Source of the DNA: Ricinus communis | Taxonomy: Eukaryota; Streptophyta; Magnoliopsida; Malpighiales; Euphorbiaceae | Assembly: GCF_019578655.1 (NCBI RefSeq) | Contig: NC_063263.1 | Span: forward strand, 17,855,001-17,919,000 | Reading direction: 5' to 3' | Length of the DNA stretch: 64,000 nucleotides | In this document: one piece after another, positions 35,534 through 46,345 of the stretch | Layout of the letters: each line of letters starts with the position of its first letter | Position numbering within the stretch: the first letter of the stretch is position 1 | The notes under the pieces: generated by a model | What the model saw: only the letters and a program-made list of their open reading frames with translations | The model's database searches: none | Told to the model about the DNA's origin: nothing | Program-made: the position numbers and the translations under genes

Positions 35534-36381
35534 TGGTGAGAACCCATGTAGCAAAAGGAATCCTACTTCCACAAAGAATCCTAATTCCACTAAAGATCCT
35601 AATACAACAAGGAGTCCTGATGATGAGAACCCATGTAGCACAAGGAATCCTACTTCAACAAAGAATCCTAATTCCACTAAAGATCCTAATCCAACAAGGA
35701 GTCCTGATGACATCAAGAGTTCAAACAACAAAAGAAATCCTATTTCCACTAGGAATCCTAATCCAATTAGGAGTCCTACCGATATTCAACTTTGATTAAT
35801 TGTATTTTATTCATGGATTAAAGCCCAACGTGAAGACATGCAGATCAGATCTGATTTATGTTGAATTCAACCCCAAACGTAAAGCCCAAGTCCAAAGTTG
35901 AATATTCAAAGTCAAAATCCAAGTCAAAGTAGGAGTTTTCTTTTAACAAGTCCAAGTCAAAATAGGAGTTTGCTACTCTTTTACTTCAAGATTTGTTTAT
36001 TTAGGAGTCTTGGCCGCATATCCTAGTCATTCTAGGATTAGGATAATTTAAACTCTATAAATAGAGCTATGTAATTCTGCAAAAGCATATATATATATAT
36101 ATATATATATCTTTGATTGAATAGAAAACCTTGTTTTTACTTAAAGAGTTTCTTTAAGTGTTCTTAAGATTAAAGCTTATTGTTTAGGTTTTGATTTCAC
36201 TTCTACCTTAATTTAATTCTATTAACTTGTTAGTTTTTAGGATTAATTAAGTTCATCTCATTATAGCTATTGATCTTATTTCATTATAAATAAGGGTGAT
36301 AGTTCCGCAAATAACTTTTGGCAAACCTTATAAGTATCGATCTTGGCGTGTAATCTTCTCTTCCATAGAAGGTTTACATCA
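35534..36381 (+). repeat. 3' LTR of the gypsy-type element
   Basis: It is 848 bp, starting TGGTGAGAACCC and ending TTACATCA. The TATA-like CTCTATAAATAGAG is at about 36053-36066, followed by a (TA)n run at about 36088-36111 that the 5' LTR lacks and that accounts for most of the length difference. Confidence 0.9.
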
Positions 36382-36384
36382 CAC

Positions 36385-36560
36385 GAGAAGTATTTAGATT
36401 TACCCATTCTTATTGATAAATCTAAAAAAGAGTGTTCAAGGTGGTTCAAGATCAAGTTATGAATAAAAAGAAGGAATGGAAAGAATGGTCATTACCAAGA
36501 GCAAGAACGCAGATTTGGCTCAAAGCATTTGTTCAGCTAATTTTATTAAATTGAAGTGAG
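36385..36560 (+). mobile_element. LINE reverse transcriptase fragment after the gypsy element
   Basis: HEKYLDLPILIDKSKKE is readable, then WKEWSLPRAR and LKAFVQLI in shifted frames. This matches the EKYLGLP...W.......SLS.AGRE.LIKSV.QAIP region of plant L1-type reverse transcriptases. A TGA and at least one shift break it. It continues the piece at 33154-33251. Confidence 0.75.
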
Positions 36561-37788
36561 GTAGGTTTTAGAATAGCGGCATAATTATCAACTAACTGAA
36601 AGGAATGAAACAATAGAAAACAGCTAGAGCTCACCATATATCATCCAGGGGCGATGAAAGTGTTAGATTAAGGAGTTCTTTGCATCAGTGAGACTAATTG
36701 AAATTTTAGGATGGCTTTAGCTTGAGGCCGTAGAAGGGCAGAAAATTGAAGATATCTTTCGGGACTTTAAAAAGTAAGCATGAATAAAGTTAAAGACCGA
36801 GTGATGACGAACAAAAGTAAAATTGTGAAATTGAGCCTTAAAAAAATATATAGTTGGAACCCAATGAGCTGCAAAAACTTTCTTCGAAGTCATTATACCA
36901 ATTATAATACTAAACTTAAGTGAGTTTATCACATAAAAATCCATTTTCTAATTTCGTTTCCTTTGATATCTACCCTAATAGCAAATCATTCATTTCCTTT
37001 CTCTACTTTTGTTATGTTATTTTTCTATGTACAACTTTAATAAGAGTTTTGTTAATTTGTTTCTCTTTATGCCTCGTTCAATTCTTTGTTCCCAATGTTT
37101 AAAAATAGAAAATTATCGCTTATTGTTTTTAATGCTATATTTGGTTGAAATCCATTAATAAATTTATTTTATTTAAGAAAAAAAAACACATGAGAAAGAA
37201 AGTAAAATAAAAATAATAAAGTTAAAAAAAAAATATTGGTGTTATGGAATATATTGACAAGCTCATGTGGAACTCAATTAGAAATTATATCTATGTAATT
37301 AGAATTTAGTTTAGGTATAACCAATTCCATACAAATTTAAATGTATAAAACTCTAAATTAATTTTCATTCATTCAAAGCATATAAACTTTGAATTATAAA
37401 TAAAAACTATAAATTTTTTGAAATTTCAACCAAATATAATATCAAAGTGATTTTAACCTCAAACTTCAGGGATGGTACCGTAATTAGCCAAAACAATCTT
37501 CATAAAATTTCAGCAGTAACTTGAGACGTTAAACCTTGCTTGGAAATTGAACTTAAAAATGGGCTTAAGCCATCCCAGCCCAAAAAGCCCCGTATCTTTA
37601 GCCATTGTAGATTACCAGATCCAATATGCCTTGACTAATCACAGACCGTCCGATCCTGTCCCTAAAAAAACTAGAATAAAACGAAATCCAACGGCAACAA
37701 GAAAATACTTTCCTAAGCTGCATTAGCCGCTAGCTCCCATCATCTGAATAGCGAGAGAGAGGGACCGGAGATTAAACAGACAGAAAAG
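36561..37788. other. Intergenic region up to the ATP synthase 6-kDa gene
   Basis: The first part may be further decayed LINE sequence but cannot be read. The last 100 bases or so (GCGAGAGAGAGGGACC...) look like promoter and 5' UTR of the next gene. No TATA box was firmly identified. Confidence 0.4.
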
Positions 37789-39155
37789 ATGAAAAGGTGG
37801 TTCGATCCATGGCCCGTGTTCTTCAAGCGGGAGTTCAACCGTAACTGGCCGTTTTTGGTCGGATTTGCTATAACCGGAACTATCATCACCAAGTTATCTC
37901 TTGGCCTTACCGGTACCCTCTCTTTCTCTCTCTCTCTCTCTCGATCTACTCTCCTTTTTTAAAAAAAAAATTTAAATGTGAGGTTTGTTGTATTATATTT
38001 GATCTGTGCGTGTTATTGATTTGCAGAGGAGGATGCCAAGAATTCACCTTTTGTCCAGAGGCACAAAAGGTGCATTTTCCTATTTCTAAACCCTAGAAAT
38101 CGATTTTGATTCTTTGAATGATTGTCCTTGATAATTTTCAATATAGGGCTTAGGATTTGTAATTCATCACGTGTAGGTCTTCTAAAATCAGAAATGTAAT
38201 AGATCATTATGATTCCTTTTATTCTTTTCCCCCCTTCAAGACACGGGTATGCTAGAGTGATTTGGATTTTGGAGCTGTAGGCTGCTGGTAATTGGTATGT
38301 TGCGTCATGGCTGGACGTGGTTGATACTCGTAGGGCCTAAAATTTCTTTTGAGTTGGATGGTCATGGTCTTTAAGTTCATGCCATTATCTTGGGGTGTTT
38401 CTGGTATGGTTTGTAATCCTTTGAGTGTTCCAGGATTTCTCTTTCTAACTAAATTTCATGAAGGGGTGTCGGAGCGATGCTGATTAAGTGCCCTCCAACT
38501 TATATATTGGTGTTTTGGGAATTAGTTTTAGTTGTCCTGTTACTCGACGGACCTTAAGTTTCACTGACATGCCATTTGTAGTGTTGAATTAGGAATTCTT
38601 CGTGCAATATTTAAAATGAGATTTTCACTCCAGTATCATATTAGGTAAACTTCAAAAGGAAAGATATATATAACTTTGAGCTTGGTTGATTTATTGCATT
38701 TGTCTGTCAGGTGTTTGAATATGCTTTTAGTGGGACTTTTATATAATTGCTAATTGCTTTCAAGTGAATGCTGATGATTAGCTTTTCTTCTTTATGGTGT
38801 GTTGATTGTAGATGCTTAAGTCTTAAATGCCTTAATCTCAAAAGGAAATGCAGATGATAAGTTGATTTGGTTATGGGCCACAATGCAGCTATTATTATAT
38901 ATTTTAATTTCTGTAATTGGGAATTGTGTATGATGCTATCTTTTTTGTGATGTTTGATCTCTTTTGTGATGTGATAGATCATTGTTATTGTTTTAATATC
39001 TGTTATAGTATTAGTCCAATGGGGTAGATCACTGTGGCAAGTAAACAGGAAAATTTGTTCAATGATTATGAGTGATATTGGTGGCAAATTTACTTCTGCA
39101 GCACATAGCTGTGATTAATGACTTTCTTTGGTTTATATATCTGTCTTGCAGGTAA
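37789..39155 (+). CDS. Mitochondrial ATP synthase 6-kDa subunit
   Basis: Three coding exons (37789-37912, 38027-38069, 39152-39155) give 56 aa. The protein starts MKRWFDPWPVFFKREFNRNW, has one hydrophobic stretch (PFLVGFAITGTIITKL, about residues 21-36) and ends FVQRHKR. This is the plant small ATP synthase subunit called 6 kDa or MtATP6, a single-pass protein of the membrane part of mitochondrial complex V. Family members have about 55 aa, so it is complete. The last exon adds only four coding bases: the final Arg codon is split AG|G and the TAA follows. Intron 2 is about 1.1 kb. Without that splice the frame would run on for a few unrelated residues. The gene is convergent with the decarboxylase gene. 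Confidence 0.93.
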
Positions 39156-39482
39156 TTGTTAACACAGCAGATTTCAGCATTGCAGTCGCAGCAGGAAAGG
39201 AAATGGACTTGCTTCTTTTTCATGGTCTATAATAACATGAGAGATGTTTTAGATACTCCCAAGATGTGAATTTTCTATCAGTTGCTGTTTTGACTTGAAT
39301 AACATGGAACACCTTTTATTGAATGGCTATTTCCATTGTGTGCTTGAACTGATTGCCTTCAATAAAAAAAGAATTTATAAGAATCATTTTTGATAGAATG
39401 TATTTGAATCATTGTAGTTCGAGTTGATAGGGTCAAACTCTCCCTTCGACAGGTTATGGAATTACCGATGAGATAATATCTG

Positions 39483-39517
<35 letters not shown>

Positions 39518-40687
39518 CCTTGGAATTGCACTTTGTAGTCTCTGTTTTAAGCCTCTCAAGTTTGAGACACAAATCCTTTGGTAGGCCATGGAATATTTAC
39601 GAGGAAATCATCTCATTCTGGGGGATTTACAATCTATTTGAACAAGCGATATCCGTTTTGGCACTTATTTCAAATTCATTAGACTGATGGAGGCTTGATT
39701 CTATGTTCCATAGCTTGTTTTCATTTTCTGTTACTTTTCTACCAATTGCTTGATGAAATTTGTCATTGTAGCGATTGCCATCATCATTGAACTGAATTGT
39801 TTTCAGCATTTATGCCTCTTCCAATGAAATTAACCACTATGAAAAGAAAGTGCCAGGCACCAAAGCATCAATTCTCTTCTCTCTCATTTCTTTTTTTTTC
39901 TTTATTAAACTTAAATCTGGGCATTGTTTTTGATATTGAGCAGCAACTCCCCTTCTCGAATTTGGTTGCTAGATTTTAGTTTCATAACGTTGCATTGGAT
40001 ATAAATAAAAAACTATTTGGGACTCTTATTTGATAGAATTCTGAAATAAATTTTGAAATTTATAATTTTGTTTATCATAAAACATCTACCCTTGATTCAT
40101 TCCCCTAATCTCTATTATTTCTTTCTCTATTTTATCTCTAACAAGAGATCAATTCTAAATTAATTTTTGAATAAATTTTACATTTATTATACGTCCTACT
40201 AAATAGAAAAAAGATCATTTGCAAATAAATTCTATTAAAAAATTCATTTATAAAAGAAATGAATCTTTTGCTTTTAGAATTTGAAGCAAATATAATGTAA
40301 ACGTCTAGCAAACTTTTGTTACAATTAAAAGTTAAATTCATAATGAGAAGTTTCTTTTTATCAGCAAGGAAGAAAAGAACTCTCGACACAAATTAAGGCA
40401 CTGACACTCAGAAAAATTCACAAAAATATCTATTTATTGATCCTGATCTTAACAAAATTCAGGGCAATAAGAAAAGAACAAGCTTATATGAACTGTATGA
40501 TGGTGAATGCTCAGTAATGATAACCGAAGGAACAAAGGGAAAAAGAATGTGGTATTTATCACCGCTTATTTCTTATGATATGAAAATGAAATAAGGGCAT
40601 ATGCAAAGGGCAAGATTATGGAAAAGAAGCACTGGTGACGTGCAAGAAAATTTCACACAGCTCATCTTCAATTGAAGTGAAGGATAA
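39156..40687. other. Convergent spacer between ATP synthase and decarboxylase genes
   Basis: It holds 3' UTRs of both neighbours and the TA microsatellite. The open frames on the minus strand here are short and without family resemblance. Confidence 0.5.
39487..39517. repeat. (TA)n microsatellite
   Basis: About 15 TA units downstream of the ATP synthase gene. It is likely polymorphic in length. Confidence 0.9.
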
Positions 40688-43600
40688 TCATTTCGTTTTG
40701 GGGACTCCTAGCCTTGTGCGGAAATCCTCCTCCATTAGGGGCAGGCCATTCCTCAACTTAACTTTTGGCTCCCAACCCAGCAATTCTTTTGCCTTGGTGA
40801 TGTCAGGTTTCCTTTGTCGTGGATCATCGGGTGTATTCTCCACCATATTTATCTCCACCTCTGGATTGATAAGCTACAAAACAACACCATAAAAAACATT
40901 TGTCATCCCCATCATCAAAGCTGTTGAACTACAGAAAGACCGGTGATCCCTTATTGGTCTCAAGTTATCTGACATTGTGTGATGTGCAACTCTGTATTCT
41001 GATTCCCACAATAAGCATGTGTATACTTTTAAACTGTTCCCAGAAACCCTTTTAAACTCTAATTCCGAGGGGAATATATACAAGATATATTGGTGGAGAG
41101 AAAATGGTAAAATTGACACTAACCTCCTTCACAGTCTCAGCAAGTTCAATCATGGTAAATTCCCCTGGAGAAATACAGAGAATAGCATGTAAGTATCTTG
41201 TGTAATGAGTACGAAGACATTTAGACTGAATCACAAATCCAGGCATCACAATGTCTAGATAAGGACACCATATTTAGCAGGGTAACCTGGATTTCCAATA
41301 TTGATTGGTCCAGTGTTCTCTCCTTCCATGAGTCGAATGAGTCCATCAACCTGATACATTTTTAAACAAATAAATACTTTAAAATTAGAACCCACTACAT
41401 GAACATCACCTGGAATATTCAGTGATGAAACTATACAATATTTTGCTTACCATGTCAGAGACATAACAGAAACTGCGAGTTTGAGTTCCAGGTTTTTGGA
41501 CTGTCAATGCTTCACCACTACAAAATACAAAATGCAACTGTAAAAACAAGTAGAGCCTAGATTCACCAGCAGGAGACCTAAAGAACATATTAGAAAACAA
41601 GGACTCAAAAGGCTTTACAGCCAGAAGATTATCCCAAAGGATTATCTTTCTGATAACCGAACAAAATACTTACAGCATGACATTGCACAAGGACTTACCG
41701 AAGTGCTTGAGCAATGAAATTGCTGACAACACGCCCATCATCAATATTCATGCGGGGTCCATATGTGTTAAAAATTCTGGCAATGCGGATTTCTAGCACA
41801 TAGAAAGAAACACAAGTCAGTAAAGTTGCACCAAGAAAAACTTTGTTCGGATTGGGAGGAAAAATATCATACCAATTCCATGCTGCCTATGATAATCAAA
41901 CATCAAAGTCTCAGCCACACGCTTTCCCTCATCGTAGCAGCTCCGAACCCCTATAGTGCAAAAGAGGAAGAACTTGATGCTAAGGGCAAGTTATCGTTAA
42001 ACTGTTAAATCATTGACAATGTGCCCAATGTGGAGAGGAAAGTACGCACTTCATGCATCAAATGGAATTAAAATGAACACCGACTCAGCATACATGATAC
42101 TAGAAGAATAAGTTCTAAGTTATCCCAAGTAAAATGAAATAAAGTCAAAGCATTTAGCTTCTCTATTGTTAGAAACAATTGTAACTTATTGTAAGAGCTA
42201 AAATGCAAGGATGCCAGTTTCTGAGTAAAGGGTGAACTTACCAATTGGGTTAACATTACCCCAGTAGCTCTCTGGTTGAGGATGGATAAGAGGATCGCCG
42301 TATACCTCTGAAGTTGAGGTAAGCAAAATTCTGTTAAATGATACCATAAATGAGTAAATCACGGGTATTGATAGTGGTAGAAATGATAATTACATGAATA
42401 GATCCGCTAACCTTGCCCCAACTCGCTTGGCAAGACCCAGCATGTTCAGTGTGCCAATTACATTTGTTTTAATTGTCTGTCAAAATATCATGTGTTCTCA
42501 AGTTAGAAAAGGCTTGAGGTTTGCTATACGATTCTAAATACAAACATGCATGTAATATCTAAGTAGGTGAAAGAAGTAAATAAAAATATGCATCATGAAG
42601 ATCCAAGATAGCCCTTGCAACATCATACATGGATTATCAATTGAATGCAGCCCAAAACAAGAGATTAAATTTTGGCTTTATATCATAACTGAAAGTAGTT
42701 TTAAATATAACCCTAGATCAAGGTACATACTGCCAAAAATGTGATTAAGCTATCGTTTAAGGAAAAAATTTACCCTTTTTTTTTTTCACAGAACCTGAAT
42801 TAAGGTGCCAAACAGATGACCTCATACAAGAAGATAGAAGATTCTGTTATTGTATTAGAGGGAAAGAGACTTCCTAGACGTGGAATTGGTAGAGAGTAAA
42901 GGAAAAGAAAGCAATTGAATTCATGCTTTCAAGTTGGATGCATGGAATAAAAACTTTCACATGTGTACGCACCTTTACAGGATTATATTTATAGAAAATG
43001 GGAGAAGCAGGGCATGCTAGATGATAAATCTGGTCAACCTCGATCAGCAATGGCTCCGTCACATCTAAGAAGAAAAATAAATTATAATTTATCAAAAAAC
43101 CAACAATGGAGTTGCAAAGGAAATTATACAGCATCAGGAATTGTTGAAGACAGCGGTGAATCATGCTCATTTGAAACGCCATGCACAGAATTAAAAAATA
43201 AAGAAATTAAATACCCATTAATTTTACAAATGTGAAGATACCTCTCTTAACCACATCATCGCTAGAATATTTCATCACTCTTTACTTTCAGAATGTAGTT
43301 AAGACCATTGACTAGGGATACTTGGGAGCTCTTGAGCTTGCAACCGAAAGAATTAAATGTTTGCAGCATAGACATGCATTATAAGTAAACAGCAAGCTTT
43401 CTACATATAGCAGCTCGCCATGATGATTTCAGATTAAGGAAAAGTTAAAATTAGGTCTGAGGAATTATAGCTAGATTAAATCGATATCTTACGTAGATCA
43501 TTATATGATCATATCCTAAGAATAACCTAATTCATAGTGAAATCAATAATTAGTTGCAATTGATACAGAAGCCCACAGTGCATCTTAATAAAACCAAGAA

Positions 43601-44865
43601 AGGAAAAAATAATACCATGACGAATGAGCTCAAATCTTGGATGGCCAATCCATTTCTTAAGGTTGTCCTTTGATCCAGTAAAGTAGTTATCAGCAACTAT
43701 AACCTGTTAGTATGCATATTAATCACGTTAGAGAATAATCACCTGTTCATTCATCTTATGGAATCAGCTACTACATCTTTCATTTATACAAACTTGTATG
43801 TATAATGCTTGCCTTTGATTTATCCAACACTTATAAGCAAGTAAAGCACCATCGACCATGGAACTCAACTGTATATACTTAAGAATAAAATAACTGATCC
43901 TAGAATAGATAAGAAAAAAATGCTTAGTTTCTTACCTCATTTTTCTCATTTTCCATTAGTTTGTCAACCAGATGTGATCCAATGAATCCAGCTCCCCCAG
44001 TAACCAGAATTCTCATATTGGACTGTCACCAAATAATGGAAATCATCATTGAAGGGCATATGGATCAAGACATGAAATAAGAGACTAGAAATATAACAGA
44101 GATATAGCTATTTTTTATTCCTAGAGAAATAGAATAGAGGCATAAAACTAATGCCTGACCAAGTGGGAAAAATACCTAAAACTAGAAACAGAACACGGTT
44201 ATAAAGGAAGGATCTCCATGATCCCAATGGATCTGAAGTAGTAAATTTAATCCATATAAAGAAGATCTATTGTTTTACATTATAACAATCCTTACCAGTC
44301 ACAAAGCACCTCTTTGGTGATAGAAAATGAGATTTTTTTGAAATCCATAATGAATAATAAGTATTTTTTTTCAACTAGTTTCAATTGTATAATTGGCATC
44401 ATTTTCCAACAACGATTTGCATCAACTTCCAAAAATCTATGACGAAAAAAGGAAAATAGCTACATCACTATTCTTTTCCTCACTGGATTTTATTAGTTTT
44501 TGGGACTGTAGAGCACTGATACTAGTCCACAATCACCTAAATTAAAATTTCCAAACTTTGTACCACATGTTTCAAATCACATCATAGGTCACTTCACTAC
44601 TTTAACTTCTACTTACTGGCACTCCTCTATAAACAGTCATTTTGTTGAACAAGAAAAACAAAAGCATTCATGGGTAGGAAATATATCAGACTACTGAAGA
44701 AGAAAATTATATGATACAAAATCAGCACTTTAGTGGCTAAAACCCCAAAATCACTCGAAAAGATTTAATCTTTACCTGAAAAAACTTGGAGTTTCGCAAA
44801 GGAGATGGACTTGGAGGTGGCTTTGTTGTTGTTTGGTGATCTCCATTTGAAGAATTTTTTGCCAT
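40688..44865 (-). CDS. UXS: UDP-glucuronate decarboxylase (UDP-xylose synthase), cytosolic type
   Basis: Twelve coding exons, all in phase: 44865-44776, 44022-43936, 43703-43616, 43064-42973, 42476-42412, 42330-42242, 41950-41873, 41792-41699, 41517-41451, 41350-41287, 41164-41124, 40873-40688. The 346-aa product turns UDP-glucuronate into UDP-xylose using bound NAD, supplying xylose for xylan and other wall polymers. It is a short-chain dehydrogenase-type enzyme: the NAD-binding GGAGFIGSH starts at residue 39, and the catalytic YDEGK (Tyr176, Lys180) follows [27 protein letters not shown] and the C-terminal [10 protein letters not shown] are also family marks. The N-terminus is a short Thr/Pro/Ser-rich tail without a membrane anchor, so this is the soluble class (UXS3/5/6-like), not the Golgi class. 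It appears intact. A 5' UTR intron probably precedes the start codon. Confidence 0.97.
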
Positions 44866-45096
44866 TTGTTAGATCCTGCACCAATCAATCAATAGCCCAT
44901 GTACGTAGACAGACGTTAAAATACAAACACATATCTTGTTCATAGATTTAAAGACAACAATCCAATAAGAAGATCAACAACAGACAGAGAAAGGAACTCA
45001 TTGTAAGACCTGATGATTACGATGAACTAGAGAGGAAAATAACCCAAAACGGTAAATTTGCTCTCTTTTGATTTACAAGATTGGGAGATCAGACTC

Positions 45097-45112
45097 TTCT
45101 ATATATAGTCGA
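45097..45112 (-). promoter_or_regulatory. Probable TATA box of the decarboxylase gene
   Basis: CTATATATAG at about 45099-45108 reads the same on both strands. If used on the minus strand, transcription would start near 45070. The first 5' UTR exon would end at CAG|GTCTTAC near 45009, and the UTR intron would end at GGTGCAG near 44879, just before the start codon. This is inferred from spacing. A start further upstream with a donor near 45397 is also possible. Confidence 0.45.
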
Positions 45113-46189
45113 AAAATAGTCCAAAAATCGAAACTTCTCTCACCAAATACTGAATTAGGAAAAAGAAAATTGAAAAAAGAAAAAAAAAAAAAGAAAATAG
45201 GGACTTCAAAATCACGTTAACCCAGAAAATTTATAAAAAGCCTTCAAATTTACGAAAAGTAAGAGCAGTCAGTGATGATAGCTCCTTGATAACAAATATA
45301 CCAAAGACCCAGATCAGAGATCACACCAAACCAACATTACAGCTCATAATTAGCAACTAAATTACCAATAATCTTAATAGTAATAATAAGCACAGACCTG
45401 AAATTACGTAATTGATGCTTTCTATTATCTCTAATATAAAAAAGAAAAAAAGCCAAGTCTGCAAATCAAAGGGGTTTAATTGCTATTAACCTGAATGGTG
45501 GGCTTAGTTATTTGAGATTTTGATGTGGATTTAGGGCTATTTGCTTTGGCTCATCGGTGTAGCCGTTGGTCACTGATAGTTTATAATTGGTAGTTGGTAT
45601 TAATTAATTAAATTATTTAATAAAATTTTATTAAATGAAATATTTTTTTATTATATATAATTCTAAAATAATAATTATATATTATAAAGTATAAAAAAAT
45701 TAATTTAACGTATGTTAATAATCAAATCAATTATTAATTTATAAAAAAAATTTTGAAATAAATTCAATAAAATTATAGATTAAATTTGTTAAAATTAATT
45801 ATTAGCTGCTGATTTTTAAGTTTTACTAAATAGATTTAATATAGCTATTAATTAAGAAATAGTGTCTACAGAGTTTCTAAACTAAATAATCTTTTAAATT
45901 TTAAATAGTGATAATAATTTATTATTATTACAATTATTTAAAGGATTATTATTTTGATAAGTATAAAAACGAATATAAAACTAAATTTACAAATATGTAT
46001 TAAAAATTATTTATAAAAAAATGTTAAATGTTTTATATTTTTTATCTAATATTTTTATAGAATTACCAATTAAATATTTTTATAAAAATATTAGATGCCG
46101 ATAAGGAATGAGATAAAAAGGGAGACAATGTAGCCTTACTCTTAAAAATATACAAAATCAGTTCAGATAATAACTTAATGATCAGTAGA

Positions 46190-46345
46190 CCTGTTCATGG
46201 GTCGGGTATGAGCGGACTCGGGCCGGGACCTGACTTGATTTTGGACAAACCCGAGCCCTCCCAAATCCGAGAATGTTTTAATATCTCTGAGCCCAAGTCC
46301 GAGCCTGAAATTTTTTGAAAAGTTCGGCCCGGTCAGACCAATTAT
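46190..46345. repeat. GC-rich patch of dispersed-repeat character
   Basis: It contains GGGTCGGGTATGAGCGG, CTCGGGCCGGGACC, CCGAGCCC and TTCGGCCCGGTC in AT-rich surroundings. Runs of CGGGC/GCCCG like these are typical of certain dispersed plant transposon sequences. There is no frame and no clear ends, and assignment to a family is not possible by eye. Confidence 0.45.

Larger units (their letters stand above)
33252..36381 (+). mobile_element. Gypsy-type LTR element without pol, inserted in the LINE
   Basis: The target duplication is CATGA (33247-33251) and CACGA (36382-36386), one change apart. It falls inside the LINE codons for MERH-EKYL, so the pre-insertion site can be read through. LTRs are at 33252-34203 (rearranged) and 35534-36381. 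The primer site is TTTGGTATAAGAGC at 34204. The internal part of about 1.3 kb has only a gag-like coiled-coil frame. Before the 3' LTR comes TTCGAGGACGAATCTTTTCAAAGAAAGGGGGA, the usual close of Ty3/gypsy elements. It is a non-autonomous derivative that would need enzymes from a relative. Confidence 0.9.

Noticed and set aside
35465..35749. Minus-strand and plus-strand repeat proteins across the gypsy LTR starts (also 33375-33641)
   Set aside because: They are translations of the GGAATCCTA-type LTR repeats, present in several frames and both LTRs, not genes.
38707..39087. 126-codon minus-strand frame rich in His, Ile and Lys
   Set aside because: It lies inside the second intron of the ATP synthase subunit gene, antisense, with no domain.
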